Source: Amorphophallus konjac (lineage: Eukaryota; Streptophyta; Magnoliopsida; Alismatales; Araceae). From it: a DNA stretch of 64,000 nucleotides. Shown here piece after piece: positions 22,589-33,990 of this stretch. Location: the NCBI GenBank assembly GCA_022559845.1, contig CM040123.1:321947933-322011932 (forward strand). The letters run 5' to 3'. How positions within the stretch are numbered: position 1 is the stretch's first letter; each line of letters begins with the position of its first letter. The notes below the pieces were generated by a model, which was not told where the DNA came from, ran no database searches, and saw nothing but the letters and a program-made list of their open reading frames with translations. The translations under genes and the position numbers were made by a program.

Positions 22589-23279
22589 TAAAGGAGAGAA
22601 AAAGGGAGAGAGAGAGAGCCAAGAATCTAGAGAGACAATGGCACTAACTATTTCCTAATGCTCCAAAATAACGGTTACAATGGGTAGATGTTCAAGAAAA
22701 TAACAAAAAAGTACAATACTTGAAATAAAATCTCACTAAAAATGCACATTAAAGAACTAAGGAGGAGGGGGTGTAGGAGAGAAAATCGAGAGATGTAGGG
22801 AGAGAATGAGATAGAGGTGGAGGGGGTTAATGAGATAAAAGAAAAAAAATAAATTTGCGGTGTAAAGTGTGTGAGAAGTGAGATAGAGAGAAGAGAGAAA
22901 GATCGGGAGGGGGGAGAGAGAGAGAATGAGAGTGTGTGTATGTGTGTTAGAGAGAGAAAGAGAGAAGGACAATGGGGGAGAACGGTGAGAGGGAGGAGGT
23001 GTGTGCGTGTAGGGTGTGTGCGTATAGTGAAGAGGAAGAGAGGGAGTAGGGTGGTGATGGAGAGAGGAGAAGAGAGGGAGGTGAAAGAGAAGAAGAGGAG
23101 GCGACAGAGAGAGGAGGAGAGAGAGCGAGAGCGGGAGGGAGTCGACGCTGCTGTGCAAGTGTGTGCGTGAGTTGTAGAGAGAAAGAGAGAGAGTGAACGG
23201 GGGAGAACAGAGAATGGAAAGAGTAAGAGGGGGTGCACGGTGAGTGTAGTAGGGAGAAAGAGGTGGGGAGACCGCGTGC
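22589..23279. repeat. GA-rich low-complexity tract
   Basis: About 690 bp dominated by GAGA, GGAGAG and GTGTGTG runs on the plus strand. The long Ser/Leu/Pro-rich frames on the minus strand (for example 22675-23238) and the Arg/Glu-rich one on the plus strand arise from this composition and carry no domain. GAGA-type tracts can be nucleosome-poor, but nothing here shows a function. Confidence 0.85.
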
Positions 23280-23470
23280 CACTACAAAAAATTTTAGATA
23301 TAGGGGCAGTTCATTTAGAGACATTTCTTAAAAGTGTCTCTAAATTATCATAAATAGAGATATTTTATTTTTATTATTGTCTTTAAATATGTAGAGGCAT
23401 TTTAAAATTGCCTCAAAATAACTATACACAAATATTAATTCATTAAAAATGCCCCTAAATATTTCGCCTA
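23280..23470 (+). mobile_element. CACTA (En/Spm) transposon terminus
   Basis: Starts CACTACAAAAAATTTTAG and is followed by the short subterminal repeats typical of CACTA elements, in both orientations: TTTAGAGACATTT, GTGTCTCTAAAT, TGTCTTTAAATAT, TAGAGGCATTTT, TGCCCCTAAATAT. The preceding TGC (23277-23279) would be one copy of the 3-bp TSD. No matching GTAGTG end or transposase was found within the window; the far end may lie beyond the Tat element or be lost. Confidence 0.75.
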
Positions 23471-23784
23471 TGCGCGCCACATTGGAGCTCTCGTGCGATC
23501 GTAACCTCTTGCCTCCTTCCTTCTCGATTGCGGACTCCCTCAATATTCCACCTTCTCCGGCCTCCACCACTCCACCTCTCCCTCTCATCTCCCTCCTAAT
23601 AGAATTTCTTTCCCCCGCCGATCACCTCCCCAGCCAACTAACTCTCTCTCTCTTACTCTCTCGCCTTCCCCTCTTTCCCACCGTGGAAAGGTCCTTCCCA
23701 ACACAGCCACTGTCACAATCGTCGCCACTGACATCGGAGTCACCGCTGCCTGGCATCGACTCTGCCTACTTCCTAGCCCACCGG
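23471..23784 (+). other. Exon-like CT/GC-rich segment downstream of the CACTA end
   Basis: A frame is open from 23449 to 23787 with a Pro/Ser/Leu-rich product and no recognisable domain. It could be a captured host 5' region or chance in a CT-rich stretch. I do not call it a gene. Confidence 0.25.
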
Positions 23785-24225
23785 TAGCAGCCACTCCTTC
23801 CCCGCCTCTGGTAGCAGCCGCCTGCTTCCCCGCTCGCTGGTAGTAGCCCCTCCTTCCCCGGCCGCCTGCTTCCCCGCTCGCTGGTAGCAGCCCCTCCTTC
23901 CCCGGCCGCCTCCGATAGCAGTCACCTACTTCCCCCCCTCCGGTAGCAGCCGCCTGCTTCCCCGCCTACCGGTAGCAGCCCCTGCTTCCCCACCTCCGAT
24001 AGCGCAGCTGCCTACTTCCCCGCCCACCGGTAGCAGCCGCCTGCTTCCCTGCCAGCCGGTACCAACGGCCTACAGTGCCGCCCACCGGTAGCAACCGCTG
24101 GCAGCCCCGCTCGCCGGTAGCAGCCGCCTGCTTCCTCGCCTCCGGTAGTAGCTACATCCTCCCTGGCACTGGTAGCAGGTGCTCCTTCCCCGCCTCTGGT
24201 AGCAGCCCCACCAAGGTCCCCTGCT
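23785..24225. repeat. GGTAGCAGCCGCC minisatellite
   Basis: About a dozen imperfect direct repeats of roughly 30-35 bp built on (C)CGGTAGCAGCCGCCTGCTTCC, with variants such as GGTAGTAGCCCCTCCTTCC. No gene is supported; an Ala/Gly-rich frame on the minus strand is a by-product. Confidence 0.8.
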
Positions 24226-25237
24226 TCATAGGTCAATGAAGGAACTGTGCTCATTTTTCTATTAGGTTAAACAAAATTTTTTTGTAAAGGCCAATACATA
24301 TATCTTGCTGACTTGTGTGTTTTTAACTTTTTGATCCTAAAATTTAATGTTGGACAGGAGGGCTAGAATCGAGTGGTTATGGTTCCCAAAGAATAGAGGG
24401 GCACACCATTATCAGCGATGGGGGGAGATTTAAGTGAAGTGACTACCACATGTTGAAAGTTGGTAGACAGAGAGGGAGGAGTGGGAAGAATAGGAAGAAA
24501 TCTACAATGTTCATTTTTGTTAAATTGGGAACTGTTTGAGCCACATGTATGGTGTTAATTGTATTATTTTTTCTTTCCTGTCTGGTTAGAGTTTTTTTTA
24601 AAGTGACCTTTCTAATTTGGAGTTATGTACGGGTAGCTTAGTACCTTGCATCAAGGGACAAGACATTAGTGCAATTCAAACTGTGAATGATTTTTCCCAA
24701 TCATATTAAATCCTACTTATTTTATAACAGTTGGTTTTTACTGTTTTTGTGCGGTTATCAGGTTATGTGCTATTTTGGGCAGTAAATTTGCTCTTGCACT
24801 ATATCACGCTTCATTAGCCTTTTTGTTTAATTGGTTATCATTAAGTGTGGATCTATAGAAATTGAGTAAAAAGATAGTTGAATCAACTTTTGAAATATTA
24901 CCAGGACTGATAACTATTTTGAAAAGTGTGTAAAAAGATAAAGTTGAATCAACACTTTTGAATTGTTATCAAGGTGCTCCTTGATTTTTTAAAACTGATT
25001 GGCCCTTGTATCTTGAAGTTTTAGCCATTCATGCATTCTCCTTTTCCTTAGAAGTAATGATGACTTGCCTTCTAGTTTGAGTACTCTTTAAAGTGCCACA
25101 GTAGTGTTTGTGATACTTTGCCTGTTTAGCCGCGTTGATTTGTTGCATGAAGAGGAATCTAGTTGCTTTATCATTGCCTCCTGACTACTGCTATATTTTG
25201 CCTTCCTCCACTAATTACATTGATGTTCTTGGTCCAG
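24226..25237 (+). other. Intron-like AT-rich sequence before the CAND1 exons
   Basis: No coding frame or repeat stands out. The T-rich composition and position just upstream of a CAND1 exon with an AG acceptor at 25236-25237 suggest intron sequence that came with the gene fragment. I could not recognise earlier CAND1 exons here. Confidence 0.35.
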
Positions 25238-25964
25238 GCTTTTGCTGTTATATCTAGTTCACCCCTTCGAATAGACCTTTCTATTGTCATCAGGTTGTTG
25301 CAGAGTTGACAACTTTTCTGCGCAAGGTAGTTTGAATCTATATATGTCAGATTTGTGGTATCTCTTGTATCTGCTGAATGATTGACTCAAAATCTTCTGT
25401 TACATTTTATATCTTCCCAAAATAGGCTAACCGTGTGTTGAGGCAGGCTACACTGGAGACAATGAATTCTTTAGTTGTTGCTTATGGTAACCAAATTGAT
25501 TCATCTGCTTATGAAATTATTGTTGCCGAGTTGTCTGCTCTGATATGGTTTCACCTCTCAACCGATAGTAGCCTTTCTGATCTTTATTTTATGTGGTGAC
25601 CTTATTATTTCTTTAATCCTACAATGATTCGGACTTACACATGGTGGCTCTTGCCTTGGAACTTTGCTGCACTTTGATGACTGATAGAAAGTCAAACAAA
25701 AATATTGGTTTGACTGATAGATCTAAAGTTCTTCCTCGAGCACTTGCATTAATTAGAAGCTCCTTGTTGCATGGTCAAGCTCTTCAAGTACGACCTTTTC
25801 ATTTTTAAGTGTGTTAGTGCAGCAAGAGGTCGGCTATGTTCCTAACCTATCTCTTTGTTGTTTCACAGGCTCTGCAAAGATTTTTTGCTTCATTAGTTCA
25901 TTTAGCAAAGACAAGCTTTGATTCTTTACTAGATGCTCTTCTTTCAAGTGCCAAACCAGCACTG
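25238..25964 (+). pseudogene. CAND1: CAND1 gene fragment (cullin-associated NEDD8-dissociated protein 1)
   Basis: Four consecutive exon-like blocks encode pieces of plant CAND1, the HEAT-repeat protein that exchanges substrate receptors on cullin-RING ubiquitin ligases. Block A is 25238-25326 (AFAVISSSPLRIDL, then VAELTTFLRK in another frame). Block B is 25426-25545 (LRQATLETMNSLVVAYG). Block C is about 25625-25787 (SDLHMVALALELCCTLM). Block D runs from 25869 (ALQRFFASLVHLAKTSFDSL). Intron ends look real at A/B (GT after 25326, AG before 25426) and C/D. Block A carries a frameshift. Block B lacks a GT donor, and block C is preceded by AA rather than AG, so it is decayed. It stops abruptly where the Tat LTR starts. 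Only a middle part of the roughly 1200-residue protein is present. The identification rests on remembered similarity. Confidence 0.75.
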
Positions 25965-28900
25965 TCTGACTAGTCAGACGATTGTGGATATCGTGTCGGG
26001 ACTAGAATCCGTCGTGTCACAAAGGTCACGACGTTAATTACATCCTCTCGAAGAGAGAAAAATATTTGATTAATCACCAAGATAAGGGGGCCTCATGGCC
26101 TGAAAATCAAAATTTTATGAAGTGAACGAAAGGTGTGTTGAAGAGCGGTAAAATCCCTTACATTAGGGTGCAAAGGGGTATTTAAAATTTTTCGGTCATA
26201 TATTGACCATTTCATGCTCGGACGGGAGTCCGTATTGAAGATGTCTCAAGTATATATGTAATATCAAGACAAATGTATGCCGAGATACGGCAAGTTGATA
26301 TTTAAAGAAACAGGGAAACACAGTTAAATTATATCGGACATGTAATGACCAATTCATGTTCGGACGGGCGTCCGGGCTAAAAACATCTCGAGTATACACG
26401 TAATACCGGGACAAATGAATGTCGGGGTACGACAAATTTAATATCAGAAAAGATAGAGAAACGAAGTTAAATTATATCGGTCATGTAATGACCAATTCAT
26501 GTTCTGACGGGCCTCCAGGCTAAAAACATCCAGAGTATACACGTAATTTTGGGACAAATGTATACCAGGGTACGACGAATTTAATATCAAAAGAGGACAA
26601 AGAAATTCGGTTAGAACCCGGTTAGTCACGCTAGCCGGGAAAGATTATCGACTCAGTGCAAGGTCGAGCCATAACCATAATGGGGTAGTCCCTGGAGGCC
26701 AGGCTCATCTAGTGAGGGCACCGTTGATATTCCCCTTCGTGCGGGGTCAAAATGGAAGAACCCCGGATGAAGGCCATTTAATTTCTTAAGGGTGGTGTTT
26801 ATATTCAATTTTTTTATTTTTTTATATTTTTTGTTCATTTATTTCATCATTTTTTTGTTTTTTATTATGTTATTCTTTTTATTATTTTGGCTTTCTTATA
26901 TATATAATTTACTTTTAACGTTATTTCATTATTATTTATCTATTTATTCACCCGTTTATGTATTTTGTTGTATTATCTTCGTTGTTTTGATTGATTTTAT
27001 TTTTGTAAACAAAATATGTTAACATGAATAAAAGAGAGAAATGGGTTAAAAAGCTAGGTAAACAGTGACCCTGCGGATTCAAACGGCTTGGGCAATTTGC
27101 GTTTGTGTGCATTATATGTGAGTGTTTGAACATGTGTGTGTTAACGTGTGTTACGTGAGTGCATGTGTTTGATATTGTTTTGTGTTTTTGTGTTTTTTGT
27201 TTTGATGGGGGGGGGGGGGGGGGGAAAGGGGAGAGTGGAGGTGTTGTCAGTGTTTTCTTTGTTAATGATAAGGGGGGAATGGGGGGTGTGGCCGCCGGAT
27301 GGCATCCTGGGGTGCCATGATCCGGCGGCTGCTCCTCCCGCCGGATCAACCCATTTGCATTTTTTATTGAGAAAGGAGGGTGAACCAGCATGAGAATGGG
27401 GGAGAGGGTGATCCGGCGCAAGAAGGGATTACGCACGCGCCGGATCACTCTCCCTTCTCTTTCTTTTTTTAACAGGGAATTCGGTCGATCAAATCAATGA
27501 ATTAGGTCGACCGAACCTCTCAGAAATGGGGAGGAGTCGACCCCAATTGAGTAGGGCGTTGACGTAGTCACTGGTCAGTCGACCGAAAATCCAGTTCGAT
27601 CGACCGAACTAGCGGACAGACCAAAACAGACATAACCGCCCTCTCTTCATTTTCTTTGCATATTCAATCTTGTTCTTATGATTAGCGTTGTTCAGACATG
27701 TGTTTTTTCTTTAGTCGCATTTCTAGCGAAATTTTGGGAGTACTTCCCTCGGACCCGGGGTTCATGGGGTATAAAATAGAGATCCAGCCACAGAAGATCC
27801 GAGACGGTCTCGAAGTATAAGGATGCGCGCGAGAGCGGCATCATTCGACGATCCGAGTCGACCCCGAAAATCCCGAGAACTAGCCTACAAGGGGCTCCCA
27901 TGACCTACAAGGCGCCGCGATCTCGATTTCAAAACACGGATTTAGATTATCGTCGAACTATGCGGCTATTGATATGCACCCCCTTGAGGGAGATCACCCG
28001 GGGACCATACTACGAAGAAGCAAGCCCCCGGGACTCCGAGAGTGATCAAAGACTTCGGTAAAAAACCAAAAAGTTGATAGGCGACACGGCGGCCAGCACA
28101 AAGGCATATGGTCAATCGAGTGGCCAAACGAAAATAGACACGGCAGCCATATAAAGAGTAATACGGCCAAGGGTGATATATATTGTTCTACGATCCATGG
28201 GAAGGAATCATCCACAAGAGCGTATCTTACATCGGAAACAAAACTTGAACAATATACTAGAGCAAACCCCGAGGAAAGCTTAGTAAGATTAGATTAATCT
28301 ATCTCCCATGGCAGTTGGGAAGAAAATCACAAAACGAAAGAAAATTGCACGCGAGGGAGACGCTACCACATGCTCAAATCAGGGCCAAGGACCCCATAGT
28401 TCATTCATTCGCAAAGGAAGATTACATCGGGTGTAGCCCCCCGTCGGGCATGGAGGAGAAACAATGAAGAAAACAAAAGAAACAAAAGACCCACCGTTGG
28501 ATGGGCTTGCCACTCTCCTTCTCCCTTCTCTCTCACTCTCTGCGGATCTCTTCGAGGCTAGCAAGCACCTTCTCATAGTTTTTCTAGAGTTGGGAAGATG
28601 GCCAACAAGGGTTTCACTCGCCAGAGATCGAGAGAGCCCTTATTATGCCTTTTCTTCTTCTTTTATACATGCTAGAGAAAGCAGGGCGTTGACATGCTCT
28701 GCCCCGCCGCTCGAGCGTGGGGATGGCGTGCTCTGCTCCCTTGCGCCGTTTGAACGTGAGCCAACGTGTCATGCTCCTCATCCTGCCGCCACTCGAACAG
28801 TAGATCGTGGTGTGTCCTCCCGCCTACCAACACACGAGCGGGACGTCGATGACGTGCTGGCTTCTCCTTCCCCATTTCCCTCCACCGATGCTTTAATGGA

Positions 28901-29372
28901 AAGCAGGGCATGGGCTGCGCCGTATTGAGTGGAGGAGGGCCTTGCTCGTGCCGATTCGGTGTAAAAAAGGGGGGCTTTTCTGGACGCCGATTTAGGTTCA
29001 AGAGGGGCTTCTCACGCCGGATCAGCAAGCAAGGCGGGGCCACGCCGATTCAATGGGGTTGAGGGGTGGAGGCCGCGCCGGTTCAAGTTGCAAGAGAGGG
29101 GGGGTGCCAATTCATGTGGAGAGAGGAGGGTGCGTCGATTCAAGAGCATGAAGGAGGGCACCGATTCATTGGGTCCTTTCATGTGTTTCTTTTTGTTTTC
29201 TTCATTTTCCTTTTTGTTATTTTCTTCATTATCTTTTTGTTCTCGCATACATCGGTATATGTGCATGCGTCGGTATACGTGCATTGACGTACTTCTTCTT
29301 TTCCTTCTCCATTGCCCTTGTCTGGCTCGGGGTGGCTTGGAGTTCTTGCTCGTGAATTTTTAGGCGTCCACA
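25963..29372 (-). repeat. 3' LTR of the Tat-type element
   Basis: On the minus strand it begins TGTGGACGCCTAAAAATTC right after a G-rich purine run (29373-29388, the likely polypurine tract) and ends CTAGTCAGACA next to the CAND1 fragment. Length about 3410 bp. It includes a palindromic end (TCTGACTAGTCAGA at 25965-25978), three diverged copies of a phrase beginning TGACCAATTCATGTTC (about 26206-26520), a T-rich tract (26800-27010), an 18-base G run (27207-27224) and scattered GTCGACC motifs (27480-27610). No gene. It is colinear with the diverged copy at 1366-5480. Confidence 0.75.
28670..28677 (-). promoter_or_regulatory. Putative LTR TATA box (Tat-type element)
   Basis: TATAAAAG on the minus strand, about 700 bp from the LTR start, beside a CT-rich block on the plus strand (28514-28545). 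The diverged LTR has the same arrangement at 4973-4980, which supports function. Confidence 0.45.
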
Positions 29373-29559
29373 AATGCCCCCCACCCGTGGGTGGCGCAAG
29401 CGAGGGACGAGTGCGCGGGGCTCGCGGGTGTAGACTCTTCATCATATCATTTCATGAGCCGATAGGCCATCAGCCTGGTGTGAGTTCGCAGGAAAGTGCT
29501 CACCCCTTCAGCAAAGGGATGAGGAGTTTGCTTCACCGCTGTGAGCTCACGGGCCGAGA

Positions 29560-30775
29560 AGTTTAGCCCGAGGATGGTTTAGTCATTGGCATGGGGTCCA
29601 TGCCGAAGCAAAGAGAAAGGGTTTCATGCGTCGACCCAGATGGAAGGTTTAAGCCGACGGGTGAGGTCAATGCCGGTGGGACTGGCGACTTGTGTTGGGT
29701 TAAAGAGGGTTGTTTATTCATTGACTTGGACGGGGGGTCTGAGTCGAAGGTTTTGTATTTAACCCGATGAGACGGGAGAAGTTTCTATGTTCGTTGGCTC
29801 AGACGGAAAGTCCAAGTCAAAAGGTTTATTCGTCAGTGTCGATAGGGTGCCGGAGGCTGACGTGGTTTCTTCATTGACACGGGGTGAGTGTCAAAGCAAG
29901 AGCCTTTTGTTCATGGCATTGGACGAAAGGTCCGGGCCACAGGTTTATTCGTTGGTGGGACAAAAGGTTGTAATGTCAAGCTGTAGTTGAGGCTTTTGCT
30001 ACTGCACGGAATGCAGTTGTTTGGTTTATTCGTCCGAGATAAGTGATCCGGGCCGGAGGAGAGATTTTGAACTTCGGTGAGACTTGATGGATCGACATCC
30101 CCCGATAACCTTGATGATTTTTTATTCACTTTTTCTTCCTTTTTTTTCTCTTTTTTTCCTTTTCTTTTTTTCTTCTTTCTTTTCTTCTTTCTTTTTTCTT
30201 TTCTTTTCTTCTTCTTTTTCTTCTCCTTTTTTTATATATTGCATTGTCGACGCTGAGTTCATGTCGATATAAGTCATCATGGTGGGACCGGGTTATAAGG
30301 ATATAGTACTATCGTTGACATTGGGTTTATGCCAATGCAAAGGAATTGGGTTTATCCGGCTTAGACGGAAGGTCTAGGCCGTGTCTCTCTGCTAAGACCT
30401 CGGAAGGCCATGGGCACCGAGTTAAGTGGTTCATCGGTACTGGGATTACACCAATGCAAGGAGTTCGGGTTTCTATGACTTAGATGAAAGGTCTAGGTCG
30501 TACCCCTCGGCTAAGATCTCGGGTTCATCGGTACTGGGATTGCATCAACGTAAGGAGTTCGGGTTTCTCCGACTTCGATAAAAGGTCTAAGTCGTACCCC
30601 TCGGCTAAGACCCCGGAAGGCCATGGGTGCCGAGATAAGTGGTTCATCGGTACTGGGATCGCACCGATGCAAGGAGTTCAGGTTTCTCCGACTTTGACGA
30701 AAGGTCTAGGTTGTACCCCTCGGCTAAGATCTCAGACGGCCATGGGTGTCAAGTTAAGTGGTTTATCGGTAGATA
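29560..30775 (-). repeat. Tandem repeats between integrase and 3' LTR
   Basis: The GCTAAGA anchor recurs at 30391, 30510, 30604 and 30722, giving a unit of about 119 bp (one copy lacks about 25 bp). Units carry GGTTCATCGGTACTGGGAT, AAGGAGTTCGGGTTTCT and GAAAGGTCTAGGTCG phrases. Toward 29560 the phrase decays into shorter repeats of CGGAAAGTCCAAGTC type. Satellite-like arrays at this position are characteristic of Tat elements and can seed genomic satellites. Confidence 0.8.
30128..30236. repeat. Long pyrimidine tract (purine on the minus strand)
   Basis: About 110 bp of nearly pure T/C (TTTTCTTC runs) inside the 3' tandem-repeat region of the Tat element. On the element's coding strand it is a polypurine run, but it is about 750 bp from the LTR and so is not the priming tract. 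The frame over it is meaningless. Confidence 0.85.
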
Positions 30776-31760
30776 AGCACCACCTTCATAAACTTTCTGG
30801 ACCATGTAAGGTCCTATCCAATTTTCATTCAATTTGCCTATGGGATTGGTCACCGTGACTTCTTTTCGTTTGACCATGACTAGGTCCCCTTTCTTGAATT
30901 CGTGCTCTTTGACGAGTTTGTCAAAGGCGCGGGCCATATGAGCATGATAGATCTCTATATTTTGCTGGGCCTTAAGCCGCTGTCCTTCCAAATCGGAGAG
31001 TTCCTCTAGTCTTCTTTCGATATTGGCTTGACCATCTTTGACCAGTTCATGCTGGATCGCAACTTGCAATGACGGTATCTCCAGCTCTATTGGGACGACC
31101 GCTTTCGCGCCGTACACTAGTGAGAACGGTGAGCAACCTGTCTGGGTCTTGTACACGGTGCGGTACGCCCAGAGTGCTTCATACATTCTATCTTCCCAAT
31201 CCTTCTTGCTAGAGTTGACCGTCTTGGCAAGAAGTGTGCATAGTGTTTTGTTGAAGGCTTCTGCCAACCTGTTTGCTTGCGGGTTATACAGAGTGGATAT
31301 CCTCCAATCAATCTTGAATTTATTGGCCAATTTGTAGACCTTCTGGTTCTGGAAGTGGCTTCCGTTGTCGAAGGCAATCCTATCGGGCACGCCGAATTGG
31401 AATATGATGTTTCGACGGACAAATCTGGCCCCGATTTCTCCCGTCAGTTCACTTAGAGCCACAGCCTCTGCCCATCGGGAGAAGTAATCTGTTGCTACTA
31501 GAATATATCTGCATCCTGATGAAGACGTGGGCAGTGGGCCCACAACGTCAGTGCCCCATTGAGCAAAAGGTCAACTTGGCACTGTTGGATGCAACTGTAT
31601 TGGGGGTCTTCTTGGGATTGCAACATGCTGTTGGCATTTATGACACGACTTAGCTTATTTGCAGCAATCGTCGAACATAGTTGGCCAATAATATCCCAAC
31701 TTCTTGATTTTAATTTTCATCTTCGGCCCGGCTTGATGGGCACCCGCTGATCCGGCATGA
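30749..31760 (-). pseudogene. Tat-type integrase
   Basis: The open part 31543-30749 (264 codons) covers the catalytic core. Catalytic Asp is in FDN (residue 59) and Glu in LAEAF (residue 95), with 35 residues between them. The first catalytic Asp lies just upstream at about 31553 (TDVVGP). The upstream zinc region (CHKCQQH) is readable at about 31600-31760 but broken by TAA and TGA. The C-terminus has the basic KGDLVMVKRK segment and ends after GGAYLPINHL at the tandem repeats. Integrase would insert the cDNA; this copy is inactive. Confidence 0.88.
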
Positions 31761-31777
31761 ACTTCCTTCATGATCGT

Positions 31778-32544
31778 CTAGGCCTCCTCCATAGACAGGC
31801 ATCGGAGGAGCACCTTTCTTTTGGCATCCGCCATAATCCAGAACAAGGTTCCGTTCCTGACTTCATAAGAGTCTTTCATCCTAATTAATATGATCTTTTC
31901 TTCTCTTTGCTTGGGCAAATGTTGGTGTTTAAACCACTGTATCAGAGGTTCTCTCCAGTCAGGAGTGCTGACTACTTCTACTGTTGTAGCTTCATATTCT
32001 TCTTCATCTAGCTCCTCTATCATACTAGGAACCTAGCGCCTGTTTATCACTATTATATTGAGGGATTCAGCTGGCGGGACTACCAGCGAGCTTGCTAACT
32101 TCGCCAATGCATCTGCCTGAGCATTTTGGCTTTGGCCGACATGGCCTATCTTGATGAAGTAGAATCACCCCCATGAGCTTCTTTGCCTTAGCGCAATAAG
32201 GGAGTAGCCCAGGCTTTCGGACATCAAATTCTCCCTGTATCTGCTTGACAATTAGCATTGAATCGCCAAACACTTGTAGCATTCGAATCTCCGATCAAGG
32301 CTTCATATTCTGCTTCATTGTTTGTGCAAGATTTGTTGATCGAGCACGATGTATGCAACACTTCTCCTTCTGGGGATTTGAGGACAATGCCTGCTCCGAC
32401 CCTTATCCTTGTTTGCCCCTGTCGAGATGTTTCCGTTCTAGATGCCCTGTCAAAATACAACTGCCATACAGCCTGACAGACTTGATCCACTTCTAGTGTT
32501 TCATCTTTCGGAAGCTCCGTAATTAGAGGGGAATCTTCAGGCAC
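31778..32544 (-). pseudogene. Tat-specific second RNase H and connection to integrase
   Basis: Frame 32544-32224 holds the start of an archaeal-type RNase H: YFDRAS with the first catalytic Asp, GAGIVL, and NNEAEYEAL with the Glu. The homologous continuation (GDSMLIVKQIQGEFDV) sits in another frame at 32282-32067, so a frameshift lies near 32280. Frame 32023-31778 is the acidic connection preceding integrase. This extra RNase H is the diagnostic domain of the Tat lineage. Confidence 0.8.
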
Positions 32545-32599
32545 AGGGTGTGCTGCAAAGAAATCTGCTATTACCTGGCCTTTTACGGCACATATGCAA

Positions 32600-33990
32600 T
32601 ATCAAATTCTATCAAAATGACGGCCCATTTACCCAGTCGCCCTTTCAGAGCTGGTTGGGACAAAAGCTACTTGACCGGATTAGCCCTTGATATCAACTGT
32701 ATTTCATGTGAGAGCATGTAATGCCTCATCTTCTTGACTGTGAAGACCAAGGAAAGATAAACTTTCTCGATCGGGGTGTATTTTCCTTCCGCCCTGACCA
32801 ATCTTTGACTGAGGTAATAAAGCACTTGCTTCTTCCCCTCGTCGTTTTTCGGGGCCAGCATTGCCCCTAGTGAATATTCGGTGGCGACTATGTAGAGAAT
32901 CAACGGCCGCCCTTTGACGGGTGCCCCCGACACTAGAGGGGTCTTCCGATATTCTGTAACGCGCCAAAAGCCCTTTGGCAGTATTGATTCTAGCAAAATG
33001 GTGTATCTTTCATCATCAGCTTATGGAATGGCTGGCATCACCCGGACAGGTTAGAGATGAACCGTCGGATATAAGCTAATCGGCCCTGTAATGATCGCAG
33101 TTCCGCTAGGTTCTTCGGAGGTGGTAGCTCCTGAATGACTTTTATCTTGGAGGGGTCTATTTTGATTCCCCGATATCGGACAATGAAGCCCAAGAACTTC
33201 CCACTGGAAACGTCGAAGGCGCACTTCAACGGGTTCATCTTCAGCTCGTATTGTCGGAGCCTTTTGAATATAACCCTGAGGTCACTCAGGTGATCTTCTT
33301 TCTTCCTGGTCGTGACGACCAAATCATCGATGTAGCATTCGACCTTGTCATAGAGCAGTTCATCAAATATCATTGTCATTTCTCTTTGATAAGTGGCACC
33401 GGCATTTTTGAGGCAGAAAGACATCCTTTTATAGTGGAATATCCCCTTAGTTGATTGGAAAGCAGTATGAATTTTGTCATGCTTGACTATCCATATCTGA
33501 TTGTACCCAGATGACCCGTCCATGAAGGATAGAGCTTCATGGCCAGTAGTGGCATCAATCATGACTTCCATGATGGGCATTGGGAAATCATCCTTCGGGC
33601 ATGTTTTGTTTACGTCCCGAAAGTCCACGCATATTCTGATTTGGCCATTCTTCTTTTTGACGGGCACAATATTGGCCAGCTAGGTGGTGTATTAGTTTTC
33701 TTCTATGAAGTCGACGTCTATAAGCTTATCGACCTCTTTGCAAACCTGGCTAATCAGTTCCGGACTCATTCACCAGGGTGACTGCTTCACTGGTTCGGCC
33801 TTGGGGTCAATGGCCAATATATGTTGAGCAATTTCAGGGCTGAGGCCTGACATTTCATTGTAGTTCCAAGCAAAACATTCTTGAAACTCTTGGAGGAGCT
33901 GTATATATCGCTTTCTTTCTTCTGGGAGAAGGAGGGCGCTGAGGAATGTTGGCCTAGGCTCATCTTCCGTGCCGAGGTTTACTTCGACCA
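32600..33990 (-). pseudogene. Tat-type reverse transcriptase and RNase H
   Basis: RT fingers begin about 33990 (NLGTEDEPRPTFLSALL, then FAWNYNEMSG), with TGA and TAA before 33668. The open part 33667-33038 carries CVDFRDVNKTCPKDDFP (residues 13-29), FMDGSSGYNQI (48-58) and the catalytic YIDD (residues 112-115, about 33334-33323), ending in SLQGRLAYIRRFISNLSG. RNase H follows at 32996-32667 (TEYSLGAMLA, ALYYLSQRL-like, YTPIEK), with a stop at 32667-32669. The usual DGS motif is weakened to VATEYS, so the first RNase H residue may be lost. Confidence 0.88.

Noticed and set aside
22675..23324. Long Ser/Leu/Pro-rich reading frames on the minus strand
   Set aside because: They lie on the GA-rich tract; all three frames stay open because of base composition, and there is no domain, start context or homologue I recognise.
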